Assembly: GCF_040409955.1 (NCBI RefSeq)
Contig: NZ_CP123389.1
Location: 124,001-188,000, forward strand
Reading direction: 5' to 3'
Source: Salipiger sp. H15
Lineage (GTDB): Bacteria; Pseudomonadota; Alphaproteobacteria; Rhodobacterales; Rhodobacteraceae
Length of the DNA: 64,000 bases
The position numbers were made by a program, and so were the translations under genes. Shown piece after piece: positions 34,361 to 43,028 of the stretch (the first letter of the stretch is position 1; each line of letters starts with the position of its first letter). The notes beneath the pieces were generated by a model. It made no database searches. It was not told where the DNA came from and saw nothing but the letters and a program-made list of their open reading frames with translations.

Positions 34361-36301
34361 ATGACACTCCTGACTGTCCGCCGCGACGGCGAGATCGCCG
34401 TCGTCACCCTCGACAATCCGCCGGTGAACGCGATTTCCGAAGCCGTGCGCAAGGGGCTCTTCGAGATGGTCGGCCAGCTCGACGCCGACCCCGAGGTGAA
34501 GGCCGTGGTACTGATCTGCGCCGGCCGGACCTTTCTTGCCGGGGCCGACGTGCGCGAGTTCGGCAAGCCGCCGGTCGAGCCGCACCTGCCCGACGTGGTG
34601 GACCGCATCGAGGCGGCGGAAAAGCCCTGGGTCGCGGCGATCCACGGCGCGGCGCTTGGCGGCGGCTTCGAGATCGCCATGGGTTGCCGGTTCCGCGTCG
34701 CGGTCGAGAGCGCCAAGGTCGGCCTTCCCGAGGTCACGCTCGGCGTCATCCCCGGCGCCTCGGGCACGGTGCGCACGCCGCGCCTTGCCGGCATCGAGGC
34801 GGCGGTGGAGCTGGTGACCGGCGGCAAGCCGGTGGCCGCCGCGAAGGCGCTGAAGGCCGGGCTGGTCGATGCCGTGGTGAGCGGCGATCTCGAGAGCGAG
34901 GCGGTGGGTTTCGCCCGCGCCGCGCTGGCGACCGATCTGCCGCTGCCGGTGTCGCAGCGCCCGCTGGCGCCGATGCCCGAGGAGTTCTGGCAGGTGGCCC
35001 GCAAGACCGCCGCGAAGGCCGGGCACAGCGCGCCGCTGCGCGCGCTCGACAGCCTTCGCTTCGCCACCGAGCACGGCTTTGCCGAGGCGATGGCGGTGGA
35101 GCGCGGGACCTTCCTTGACCTGCGCGGCTCCGACGAGGCCGCCGCGCTGCGCCACGTCTTCTTTGCCGAGCGCGCGGCGCCGAAACCGGCCGCGCTCAAG
35201 GACGTGGCGCCGCTGCCCTTCGGGACCGTCGGCGTCATCGGCGGCGGAACCATGGGCGCGGGCATCGCCGGCGCCTGCCGCGAGGCGGGGATGGAGATCA
35301 TCCTCATCGAGCGCGACGCCGAGGCGGTGGCGCGGGGCCTTGCGAACGTGGACAGGATCTTCCAGTCGTCGGTCCAGCGCGGCACGCTGTCCGAAGACGG
35401 CCGGGCGCAGCGCATGGCCGGGGTCCGCGGCAGCACCGATTATGCCGACCTGGCGCAGGCCGACCTCGTCATCGAGGCCGTCTTCGAGGAGATCGGCGTC
35501 AAGCGCGCGGTCTTCGCCGAGCTGGGTCGGGTCTGCCGCCCCGACGCGGTGCTGGCGACCAACACCTCCTACCTCGATCCGCGGGCCATCGCCGAAGGGC
35601 TGCCGAATCCCGGGCGCTTCATCGGGCTGCACTTCTTCAGCCCGGCCCACATCATGAAGCTGCTCGAGATCGTGCCGACGCCCGACACCGCGCCCGAGGT
35701 TCTGGCCACCGGCTTCGCGCTTGGCCGCGCGCTCAACAAGATCCCCGTGCAGGCGGGCATCTGCGAGGGCTTCATCGGCAACCGCATCCTCAAGCGCTAC
35801 CGCGCCGAGGCCGAGGCGCTGGTGACGCAAGGCTTGGCCATCGCCGAGGTGGATGCCGCGATGCGCGGCTACGGCTTCCGCATGGGCCCGTTCGAGGCGC
35901 AGGATCTGGGCGGGCTCGACATCGCCTTCCTGCAGCGCGAGGGCGCGCGGGCGGCGGGGCAGGACGTGCCCGAGACGCTGGGCGACATCCTCGTGCGGGC
36001 CGGACGCAAGGGCCAGAAGACCGGTGGCGGCTGGTACGACTACGCCGAGGGCGACCGGACCGCGAAGCCCGCGCCGCAGGTGGCCGAGCTGCTGGCCGCG
36101 CGGATTTCCGGCTCGCGGGACCTGTCCCGCCCCGAGATCGCGGCGCATCTGGTCGCCGCCATGGCCGCCGAGGGCGCGGCGATCCTCGAGGAAGGCATCG
36201 CGCAGCGCCCCGAGGACATCGACCTCGTGGAAGTCCACGGCTACGGCTTCCCGCGCTGGAAGGGCGGGCCGATGTTCGCGGCCCGGACCGACAGGGCGTA
36301 A
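34361..36301 (+). CDS. Fused enoyl-CoA hydratase / 3-hydroxyacyl-CoA dehydrogenase
   Basis: A 646-residue FadB/FadJ-type enzyme. The N-terminal crotonase domain has both catalytic Glu blocks (GAALGGGFEIAMG and GLPEVTLGVIPG). The NAD domain starts FGTVGVIGGGTMGAGIAGA at about residue 285 and continues with ATNTSYLDP and GLHFFSPAHIMKLLEIV. Separate paaF and paaH genes are missing from the locus, so this enzyme may perform the 2,3-dehydroadipyl-CoA hydration and 3-hydroxyadipyl-CoA oxidation steps. That role is inferred. Co-transcribed with the liv-type importer. Confidence 0.9.
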   Translation: MTLLTVRRDGEIAVVTLDNPPVNAISEAVRKGLFEMVGQLDADPEVKAVVLICAGRTFLAGADVREFGKPPVEPHLPDVVDRIEAAEKPWVAAIHGAALGGGFEIAMGCRFRVAVESAKVGLPEVTLGVIPGASGTVRTPRLAGIEAAVELVTGGKPVAAAKALKAGLVDAVVSGDLESEAVGFARAALATDLPLPVSQRPLAPMPEEFWQVARKTAAKAGHSAPLRALDSLRFATEHGFAEAMAVERGTFLDLRGSDEAAALRHVFFAERAAPKPAALKDVAPLPFGTVGVIGGGTMGAGIAGACREAGMEIILIERDAEAVARGLANVDRIFQSSVQRGTLSEDGRAQRMAGVRGSTDYADLAQADLVIEAVFEEIGVKRAVFAELGRVCRPDAVLATNTSYLDPRAIAEGLPNPGRFIGLHFFSPAHIMKLLEIVPTPDTAPEVLATGFALGRALNKIPVQAGICEGFIGNRILKRYRAEAEALVTQGLAIAEVDAAMRGYGFRMGPFEAQDLGGLDIAFLQREGARAAGQDVPETLGDILVRAGRKGQKTGGGWYDYAEGDRTAKPAPQVAELLAARISGSRDLSRPEIAAHLVAAMAAEGAAILEEGIAQRPEDIDLVEVHGYGFPRWKGGPMFAARTDRA

Positions 36302-36321
36302 CGCGCCGCCCAGACAGAGCG

Positions 36322-36339
36322 CGGGGCGGTCACGCCCCG
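36322..36339. terminator. Hairpin at the convergent end of the hydratase/dehydrogenase and EEP genes
   Basis: CGGGGCG (36322-36328) pairs with CGCCCCG (36333-36339) around the loop GTCA, overlapping the stop codon of the minus-strand gene. A T-tail is lacking, so this is a modest terminator candidate for both convergent transcripts. Confidence 0.4.
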
Positions 36340-37316
36340 TGCTGCAGGGCCTCGATGCGCGCGACGATCAGGTCGTGGTCCGAGAGCGGGCCTCCCGAGG
36401 GATCGAGGGCCGGGCGGATGTCCACCGGGCCGAGCGTCATGCCGCGCGCAAGGAACCAGTCGAGCTTCTGCGCCCGGTCGGGCCAGCGGGTGATCAGGCT
36501 CGGGCGGGTGGTCATCTGCTCCTCGGGCCCGCCATGCGCGCTGAAGCCCGCCGCGCGGGCGACGTCGAAGAGCCCCTCGGCCCGCCAGTTGCCGTGGTTG
36601 TGGTTGCCGGTGTTGAGATCGCCGCCGATCAGCACGGGCAGGCCGGGGAACTCGGCGTCGATCGCCGCGATCAGCCCCGCGACCTGATCTTCCCGATGCT
36701 CCGGCCCGCAGGCGCTTTCGAGATGGGTCGAGACGGCGAGGAACGGGCCGTCCGTGGTCTCGATCCGCGCGCCGACGGCGATGCGCTCGCCGAGCCGGGG
36801 CTGCTCGGCATCGAAGAACCATTGCCGCTTGCCGCGAAGCCGCAGCGCGAAGGGCTGGTGCAGCGCGCCGCGCGCCATCAGCCCGTTGCCATGGTAGCCG
36901 CGGGCGTTGTGACCGTCGTCGCAGAACTGCAACTCGATGGGCGAGCCGAGGCCGAGCTCGAGGAATTCCACCGCGTAGGCATAGGCCGCGCCGAGCGCAC
37001 CGGCGAGGGCGGCGGTGGTGTTGCGCTGCTGCGTGCGGGCCATGCCGTGGTCCATCTCGGAGACCAGCAGCAGGTCGCAGTCGCGGGCGCGCACGGCCGA
37101 TGCCTCGGGGAAGAGGCAGCGCTCGAGGTTCCAGGCGCCTACGGTGAGCGGCAGGGACAGCGGGGCGCCGGGTGCCGCGCCGCCGGTCTCGATCAGGTTC
37201 ATGCCGGGCACGGTCGCCATGTGGGCATCGTGCACGGCGATCTCGCGCGGCAGGTCGCGGATCGCCAGATCCGCGGCGCCGGGCACGGGCAGGTCCCGGA
37301 CGGTCTGGCGGATCAT
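36330..37316 (-). CDS. Endonuclease/exonuclease/phosphatase-family enzyme of the ugp operon
   Basis: A 328-residue metal-dependent phosphodiesterase or phosphatase. EEP-fold motifs are visible: VGAWNLERC (Asn), LLVSEMDHG (Glu), [10 protein letters not shown] (His), IGGDLNTG (Asp-x-Asn) and [10 protein letters not shown] (the final Asp-His pair). No signal peptide is evident, so it appears cytoplasmic. It overlaps ugpC by 4 bp, occupying the place where ugpQ, a glycerophosphodiesterase, often lies. It may therefore hydrolyse an imported glycerophosphodiester or polyol phosphate. Substrate unknown. Confidence 0.82.
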   Translation of the reverse strand: MIRQTVRDLPVPGAADLAIRDLPREIAVHDAHMATVPGMNLIETGGAAPGAPLSLPLTVGAWNLERCLFPEASAVRARDCDLLLVSEMDHGMARTQQRNTTAALAGALGAAYAYAVEFLELGLGSPIELQFCDDGHNARGYHGNGLMARGALHQPFALRLRGKRQWFFDAEQPRLGERIAVGARIETTDGPFLAVSTHLESACGPEHREDQVAGLIAAIDAEFPGLPVLIGGDLNTGNHNHGNWRAEGLFDVARAAGFSAHGGPEEQMTTRPSLITRWPDRAQKLDWFLARGMTLGPVDIRPALDPSGGPLSDHDLIVARIEALQHGA

Positions 37317-38383
37317 TGCGCGGGCTCGGCGACGTGCTGCAGCCGCGGCTCCATCCGCCGCCCGCTGCGCGCGTCGAAGAGATGCAGCTTCGCCGGATCG
37401 ACGGCGATGCGCAGCTCCGGGCCGAGCGGCGTGTCATGCGCGTCGGTGACCGCCAGCGACTGGTCGCCGACCATGCCGTGCACGATGCGCTGCGCGCCCA
37501 GCTCCTCGACATAGTCCACCCGCATCGGCAGGCCGGTCGCGGCGATGCGCAGATCCTCGGCGCGCAGGCCGAGCGTGACCGGCCCGGGTGCGTTGCCGAG
37601 CGTCGCCAGCGCGTGGCCGTCGAGCAGGAGCTGCCCGCCGTCGATGCGCGCGTCGAGCAGGCTCATGGCGGGCGCGCCGATGAACGAGGCGACGAAGGTC
37701 GAGGCGGGCCTGCGGTAGACCTCGAGCGGCGCGCCGATCTGTTCGACCCGCCCGCCGTTCAGCACGACCAGCCGGTCGGCGAGGGTCATCGCCTCGAGCT
37801 GGTCGTGGGTGACGTAGAGCGATGTGGTGCCAAGCCGCTGCTGCAGCTTGCGGATCTCCATGCGCATCGACACGCGCAGCTTGGCGTCGAGGTTCGACAG
37901 CGGCTCGTCGAAGAGGAAGGCGGCGGGCTGGCGCACGATGGCGCGGCCCATGGCGACGCGCTGGCGCTGCCCGCCCGAGAGCGCGCGGGGCTTGCGGTCG
38001 AGGTACTGGCCAAGCTCGAGCATCCGCGCCGCCTCGGCGACGCGCTCCTCGATGACGGCCTTGCTCTCGCCGCGGTTCCTCAGCCCGTAGGCCATGTTGT
38101 CGCGCACCGACATGTGCGGGTAGAGCGCGTAGTTCTGGAACACCATGGCGATGTCGCGCTCGGCCGGGTCGAGGTCGTTGACCCGCCGCCCGCCGATATG
38201 AACGTCGCCGCGGGTCACCGTCTCGAGCCCCGCCACCATGCGCAGGAGCGTGGACTTGCCGCAGCCGGAGGGGCCGACGAGCACGATGAACTCGCCGTCC
38301 TTGATGTCGATGGTCACGTCCGAGACGGCATCGACGCCGCCCGCATAGGTCTTGCCGACCGACTTGAGAGTAAGGTCTGCCAT
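37313..38383 (-). CDS. ugpC: Glycerol-3-phosphate-type ABC importer ATPase UgpC
   Basis: A 356-residue ATPase with Walker [10 protein letters not shown], signature [17 protein letters not shown], Walker [13 protein letters not shown] and a C-terminal TOBE/OB extension ([12 protein letters not shown]) used for regulation in the MalK/UgpC group. ATG 38383 overlaps the ugpE stop (TGATG), and the GTG at 38386 is the alternative. It energises UgpAE. Confidence 0.92.
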   Translation of the reverse strand: MADLTLKSVGKTYAGGVDAVSDVTIDIKDGEFIVLVGPSGCGKSTLLRMVAGLETVTRGDVHIGGRRVNDLDPAERDIAMVFQNYALYPHMSVRDNMAYGLRNRGESKAVIEERVAEAARMLELGQYLDRKPRALSGGQRQRVAMGRAIVRQPAAFLFDEPLSNLDAKLRVSMRMEIRKLQQRLGTTSLYVTHDQLEAMTLADRLVVLNGGRVEQIGAPLEVYRRPASTFVASFIGAPAMSLLDARIDGGQLLLDGHALATLGNAPGPVTLGLRAEDLRIAATGLPMRVDYVEELGAQRIVHGMVGDQSLAVTDAHDTPLGPELRIAVDPAKLHLFDARSGRRMEPRLQHVAEPAQ

Positions 38384-39225
38384 CACTTGTCGCTTTCCGT
38401 CAGGCCCTTGATGAACATGCGCTGGAAGATCACCACCACGGCAACCGGGGGGACCATGGCCAGCACCGCGAGGGCAAAGGCTTCGTTGTAATCGGGGATC
38501 TGGCTGCCGACCCAGACCTGCAGGATCGACTTGATGCCGCGCATGAGCGTGTAGAAGCTCTCGTCCGTGGTCATCAGCAGCGGCCAGAGGTACTGGTTCC
38601 AGCCGTAGATGAACATGATGATGAAGATCGCCGCCATCATGGTCTTCGAGAGCGGCACGAGCACGTCGATGAAGAACTTCACCGGGCCCGCGCCGTCGAT
38701 CCGCGCCGCCTCGAGCAGCTCGTCGGGCACCGAGCGGAAGAACTGCCGGAAGAAGAAGGTGCCGGTGGCCGAGGCCAGCAGCGGCAGGATCAGCCCGGTG
38801 TAGCTGTTCAGCAGGTGCAGGTCCGACATCACCTGGTAGGAGGGCATGATCCGCACCTCCAGCGGCAGCAGCAGCGTCGCGAAGATCATCCAGAAGAGCG
38901 GCGTCGCGAAGCGGAAGCGGAAGTAGACCAGCGCGTAGGCGGCCATCATCGACAGCGCGATCTTCCCGACCGCGAAGCCGAGCCCCATGATCAGCGAGTT
39001 GCGCAGCATCAGCAGGCCCGTGACGTCGCCGGTGAAGCCGCCCTTGTGGGTCAGCACCTTCGTGTAGGTCGCCACGCCGTTGCCGCCGGGCAGCAGCGAC
39101 AGGCCGTTCGAGTGGATGTCGACCGCGGTGTGGGTCGAGGACATGAGCGCCATCAGCACGGGCGCGCAGAGGAAGACCGCGCCGAGGATGAGTATGAGGT
39201 GATCGAGGGGTTTGATCTTCTGCAT
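38383..39225 (-). CDS. ugpE: Glycerol-3-phosphate-type ABC permease UgpE
   Basis: A 280-residue MalG-type permease with about six membrane segments. The EAA loop reads [21 protein letters not shown], and residues after it, including [19 protein letters not shown], match UgpE. It is 4 bp downstream of ugpA and overlaps ugpC. Inner membrane. Confidence 0.92.
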   Translation of the reverse strand: MQKIKPLDHLILILGAVFLCAPVLMALMSSTHTAVDIHSNGLSLLPGGNGVATYTKVLTHKGGFTGDVTGLLMLRNSLIMGLGFAVGKIALSMMAAYALVYFRFRFATPLFWMIFATLLLPLEVRIMPSYQVMSDLHLLNSYTGLILPLLASATGTFFFRQFFRSVPDELLEAARIDGAGPVKFFIDVLVPLSKTMMAAIFIIMFIYGWNQYLWPLLMTTDESFYTLMRGIKSILQVWVGSQIPDYNEAFALAVLAMVPPVAVVVIFQRMFIKGLTESDK

Positions 39226-39229
39226 GGGC

Positions 39230-40201
39230 TTATCCGTAGTGCACGCGGCGTTCGAGGAAGCGGAACTGCAGCACGGTCAGCAGCGCCACGACGCCCATCA
39301 GGATCACCGACTGCGCCGAGCTGCCGCCGATGTCGTTGCCCTTGAACCCGTCGAGATAGACCTTGTAGACCAGCGTCATCGGGTTGTTGGCGGGCTTGTC
39401 CTTCACGATGACGTCGATGATCGGGAAAGTGTCGAACATCGTGTAGGTGATGTTGATCACCAGCAGGAAGAAGGCGGTGGGCGCGAGCAGCGGCAGGATG
39501 ATGTCCCGGAACCGTCGCCAGCCCGATTGCGCGTCGATGAGGGCCGCCTCGCGCACCGGGACGGGCACCGACTGCAGCCCCGACAGGAAGAAGATGAAGT
39601 TGTAGGGGATCTGCTTCCACACGGCGATCACAATGAGCGCGGTGGCGGTGTCCCAGTAGTTGATCCCGACCTTGAGCTCGTAGCCGAAGAGCGCGGCGAG
39701 GTCCTTGAGCGGCCCCATGTGCATGTCGAAGAACATCATGCCGATGAGCCCCGCGACGGGCGGCGCGATGGCATAGACCGAGATCAGCAGCGTCTTGTAG
39801 CTCTCGGCGCCGCGGATCACCTTGTCGGCCTTGACCGCCAGCACGAGGCCGATGCCGAGGGCGAGCGCCGTGACCACCACGCAGAAGAAGGCGGTGAAGG
39901 CGGCGGTGCTCAGGTATTCCGAGCTGCCGAGCGCGTCGGTGTAGTTCTCCATCCCGACGAAGGTCGCGCCGAAGCCGAACGGGTCCTCGAGGTAGAAGGA
40001 CGAGGTCACCGCCTGCACCGAGGGCCAGTAGAAGAACACCGCCACCACCGCGAGCTGCGGCAGCAGGAAGAGCCAGGGGGTGAGCGGGCGGTCGAACTGC
40101 ACGCGCTTGGCGGGGTTGGCGGTCTCGCCGGACCACCAGGCGCGGAAGCGCGCGACCAGCGGGCGCGCGGTCCCGGCAATTTCGAGGGGGGTATCGGTCA
40201 C
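39230..40201 (-). CDS. ugpA: Glycerol-3-phosphate-type ABC permease UgpA
   Basis: A 323-residue MalF-type permease starting at GTG 40201. After a 45-residue cytoplasmic N-terminus come six helices. Typical blocks are LLPQLAVVAVFFYWPSVQA, YAIAPPVAGLIGMMFFD and the EAA loop PVREAALIDAQSGWRRFRDI. It lies 88 bp downstream of ugpB with a strong stem-loop in the gap. It works with UgpE and UgpC. Confidence 0.92.
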   Translation of the reverse strand: MTDTPLEIAGTARPLVARFRAWWSGETANPAKRVQFDRPLTPWLFLLPQLAVVAVFFYWPSVQAVTSSFYLEDPFGFGATFVGMENYTDALGSSEYLSTAAFTAFFCVVVTALALGIGLVLAVKADKVIRGAESYKTLLISVYAIAPPVAGLIGMMFFDMHMGPLKDLAALFGYELKVGINYWDTATALIVIAVWKQIPYNFIFFLSGLQSVPVPVREAALIDAQSGWRRFRDIILPLLAPTAFFLLVINITYTMFDTFPIIDVIVKDKPANNPMTLVYKVYLDGFKGNDIGGSSAQSVILMGVVALLTVLQFRFLERRVHYG

Positions 40202-40240
40202 GGGATGTGTCCTGGTCGGAAGCGGGGCCGGGCAATGTCA

Positions 40241-40274
40241 CGGGGGGCCCGGGCCGATGGCCGCGGGCCCCCCG
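40241..40274 (-). promoter_or_regulatory. Strong stem-loop between ugpB and ugpA
   Basis: CGGGGGGCCCG (40241-40251) is perfectly complementary to CGGGCCCCCCG (40264-40274), with an inner GGCC-GAT-GGCC, giving a very stable hairpin shortly after the ugpB stop. This is probably an attenuator or mRNA stabiliser that keeps binding-protein levels above permease levels. Confidence 0.6.
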
Positions 40275-40289
40275 ATCCAGCGGCGCCGG

Positions 40290-41585
40290 TTACTGCGCGG
40301 TCTTGGCGAAGCGCGCGAGAAGCGCGTTGCCTTCGGACTGGATGGTGTCGAAGGCTGCCTTCACCTCGGTCTCGCCCGAGAAGATGCGGTTGAACTCGCG
40401 CTCCATCACGGTGCGGATCTGCGGGTAGAAGCCAAGGCGGTAGCCCTTGGACCATTCGCCGCCCGGCAGCATCAGCTGCTGGATGCCGACCTCTGCCACG
40501 GGCTGCTCGTCGTAGTAGCCCTCACCCTTGGCCATCTCGTAGGCGGCCTCGGTGATCGGCACGTAGCCGGTGTTCTTGTGCCAGTAGACCTGCGTCTCGG
40601 GCGAGGTCAGGAACGAGAAGAACTGCGCGGTGCAGGTGTTCTGCTCTTCGGGCTTGCCGGCCATCGCGAAGAGCGCCGCGCCGCCGATGAAGCTCTGGGT
40701 GCCCGCGCCCTCGATGCTGGCCCAGTAGGGCATGAACCCCGCGCCGAAGTCGAAGTTCGCCGATTTCTGCAACCCGCCGAAGCTGCCCGAGGAGCCGATC
40801 CACATCGCCGCCTTGCCTTCCTCGAAGGGCTTGAGGTTGTCGGCCCAGCCGGCACCGTAGAAGCCGTAAAGACCCTCGTCGGCCCAGGCCTTCAGCTTCT
40901 CGAACATCATCACCTGGTTCTCGTCGTTGACGATGATCTCGGTGCCGTCGACGGCGTCATAGCCGTTGTTGTTCGTGGCGAACTGCTGGTTGTTCCGCGA
41001 CTTGAAGTTCTCGACCATCATCCAGGTCAACTGCGAGGCGGTCATCGGCAGGTAGCCGGCCTCCTTCAGCTTGGGCGCGACCTCTTCGAACTCTTCCCAG
41101 GTCTTCGGCGGCTCGACCCCGGCCTTCTCGAAGGCCTCGGTGTTGTAATAGAGGATCGGCGCCGAGGAGTTGAACGGCATGCCGATGAACTTGCCGTCTG
41201 CATCGGCGTAGAAGTTGCGCACGCCGGCGATGAAGTTCTCGCGGTTGAACTGCTCGCCCGCGCCGGTGATCAGGTCCTCGGCGGCGATGGTCGCGCCCTT
41301 GGCGGCGATGATCGTCGCGGCGCCGGCGTCGAACACCTGCAGGATGTTCGGCTGCTCGCCCGAGCGGAAGGCGGCGATGCCCGAGGAGAGCGCCTCTTCG
41401 TAGGTGCCCTTGGAGATCGGCGTCAGGTGGCAGGCGTCCTGCGCGTCGTTGAACTGCTGCGAGATCTCGTTGATCACCTCGCCATTGCGGCCGCCCATGC
41501 CGTGCCACCAGGTGATGTCGGTGGCGGCGAATGCGGTCGAGGCCATCAGCGAGGCGGCGATCGCGACTCCGGTCGTCTTGAACAT
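40290..41585 (-). CDS. ugpB: Glycerol-3-phosphate-type ABC substrate-binding protein UgpB
   Basis: A 431-residue periplasmic protein, close in length to E. coli UgpB (438). Signal peptide residues 1-20 end STAFA. Shared UgpB blocks include WWHGMGGRNGEVINE, GIAAFRSGEQPNILQVFDAG, MPFNSSAPILYYN, FIGGAALFAM, WHKNTGYVPITEAAYE and YRLGFYPQIRTVM. It binds glycerol-3-phosphate or glycerophosphodiesters in the family. ATG 41585 is chosen from the signal peptide. First gene of the ugp operon. Confidence 0.93.
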   Translation of the reverse strand: MFKTTGVAIAASLMASTAFAATDITWWHGMGGRNGEVINEISQQFNDAQDACHLTPISKGTYEEALSSGIAAFRSGEQPNILQVFDAGAATIIAAKGATIAAEDLITGAGEQFNRENFIAGVRNFYADADGKFIGMPFNSSAPILYYNTEAFEKAGVEPPKTWEEFEEVAPKLKEAGYLPMTASQLTWMMVENFKSRNNQQFATNNNGYDAVDGTEIIVNDENQVMMFEKLKAWADEGLYGFYGAGWADNLKPFEEGKAAMWIGSSGSFGGLQKSANFDFGAGFMPYWASIEGAGTQSFIGGAALFAMAGKPEEQNTCTAQFFSFLTSPETQVYWHKNTGYVPITEAAYEMAKGEGYYDEQPVAEVGIQQLMLPGGEWSKGYRLGFYPQIRTVMEREFNRIFSGETEVKAAFDTIQSEGNALLARFAKTAQ

Positions 41586-41628
41586 GTGGTGTCCCCCGTT
41601 CCTGTTCGGCGCCGGGGTACTCGCGGCC

Positions 41629-41658
41629 TGTAACGGCAATGATACTGCCGCGTGACGT
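41629..41658 (-). promoter_or_regulatory. Possible PHO-box-like repeats upstream of ugpB
   Basis: On the minus strand three heptamers related to the PhoB half-site occur with an 11-bp period: ACGTCAC, CAGTATC and CCGTTAC. Each matches CTGTCAT at only three to four positions, but the spacing is right and ugp genes are classic phosphate-starvation targets. Weak evidence. Confidence 0.3.
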
Positions 41659-41678
41659 TTGCGTAACGGCAGGCGGGA

Positions 41679-42887
41679 TCAGTCCAGCATGCCCGCAATG
41701 TGCCGGGCGATGGGCATGGCGCTGGTCGCCGCGGGCGAGGGGGCGTTCAGCACCGCGGTCACGCCGCCGAGGCTGCGGATCAGGAAATCGTCCACCAGCG
41801 TGCCGTCCGGCCGCACCGCCTGCGCCCGGTTCGCCGAGCGGTAGGTGCCGAGATCGGCAAGCGTGATCCCCGGGCTGTATTTCTGCACGAGCTTGAGATA
41901 GGCGCCGCGGAACATCGAGCCCTTGAGCTCGTTCAGCGTCGCCCTCGGATGCCGCGCGAGCGTGCGCCAGAGCCCGGGATAGAAGAGCGCGCTGGCCGCG
42001 TCGCGCGCATCAACGCTGAACCTTCCGTATTTCTCGCGCGCGAGCGACAGGACCGCGTTGGGGCCGACGGTGATCGTGCCGTCGATCATCGGCGTGAGGT
42101 GCACGCCGAGGAAGGGCAGGGCGGGGTCGGGCACCGGGTAGATCATGCTGTGCACCACGGTGTTGAGCCGGGGCGGCAGCACGAAATACTCGCCGCGGAA
42201 CGGCAGGATGCGCACCTCGGGGTCGATGCCCAGCATCCGCGCCACCCGGTCCGAGGCGAGCCCGGTGCAGGCGATGACCCGCCCGGCGGAGATCCGGTCC
42301 TGCGCGGTCTTCCCGCCGTTGATCAGCACCTCGTGGCTGTCGCCGGTCGCGCGGATGCCGGTCACCTCGGCGTTGAAGCGCACCGCGCCGCCGCTGTCCT
42401 CGACCTGCGCCAGCAGGGCGCGGGTCACGCCGGTGTAATCGACGATGGCGGTGGCGGGGATGTGCAGCGCGGCGACGCCGCTGACGTTGGGCTCGCGCTG
42501 GCGCAGCCCGGCGGCATCCAGCCGGTGCGCCGTCACGCCGTTCTCGGCGGCCCGGGTCTCGAGCGCGCCGAGACGGCTTTCCTCCAGCGCGTCGGTCGCC
42601 ACGATCAGCTTGCCGCGGGCGTCGTAGCCGATGCCATGGGCGGCGCAGAAGGCGCGGGTCTCCTCGAGCCCCTCGCGGCAGAACCGGGCCTTGAGGCTGC
42701 CGGGCGTGTAGTAGACGCCGGAATGCACCACGCCGGAGTTGCGGCCGGTCTGGTGAAAGGCCGGGAGGGCCTCCTTCTCGACCACCTGCACGCGCTTGCC
42801 GGGGTTGCGGCGCGCGACCTCGGCCCCCAGCGCCGCGCCGAGGATGCCGGCGCCGATGATCAGGTAGTCACAGACCGTCGTGTTCAT
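41679..42887 (-). CDS. lhgO: L-2-hydroxyglutarate oxidase
   Basis: A 402-residue FAD enzyme of the DadA/LhgO group. The dinucleotide motif GAGILG lies at residues 12-17, followed by KEALPAFHQTGRNSGVVHSGVYY, the LhgO signature, then LPFRGEYFVLPP and FLGVHLTPMIDG. It oxidises L-2-hydroxyglutarate to 2-oxoglutarate, feeding electrons to the membrane quinone pool. It is 141 bp downstream of the DctD-like gene on the same strand, so it may be part of that TRAP locus. A long open extension to 42989 has no family support, and ATG 42887 is chosen. Confidence 0.9.
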   Translation of the reverse strand: MNTTVCDYLIIGAGILGAALGAEVARRNPGKRVQVVEKEALPAFHQTGRNSGVVHSGVYYTPGSLKARFCREGLEETRAFCAAHGIGYDARGKLIVATDALEESRLGALETRAAENGVTAHRLDAAGLRQREPNVSGVAALHIPATAIVDYTGVTRALLAQVEDSGGAVRFNAEVTGIRATGDSHEVLINGGKTAQDRISAGRVIACTGLASDRVARMLGIDPEVRILPFRGEYFVLPPRLNTVVHSMIYPVPDPALPFLGVHLTPMIDGTITVGPNAVLSLAREKYGRFSVDARDAASALFYPGLWRTLARHPRATLNELKGSMFRGAYLKLVQKYSPGITLADLGTYRSANRAQAVRPDGTLVDDFLIRSLGGVTAVLNAPSPAATSAMPIARHIAGMLD

Positions 42888-43028
42888 TCTGTTCCATTTC
42901 GCCCGTTGTGCCCGGATCCGGCGCCATCTGCCTGATCCGGGGAGGTTTTTCTTGCCGGGGATGGTGCACCGGCGCCCGATTTTTTCCAAGCGCGAAGCCC
43001 GCGGGATCCGCCGGCCGCGGCAAATGTC

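Noticed and set aside
33338..36238. 966-residue open frame antisense to livG, livF and the hydratase/dehydrogenase gene
   Set aside because: His/Gly/Arg-rich shadow of GC-rich coding sequence; the sense genes have clear motifs. The same applies to other long antisense frames in the window.
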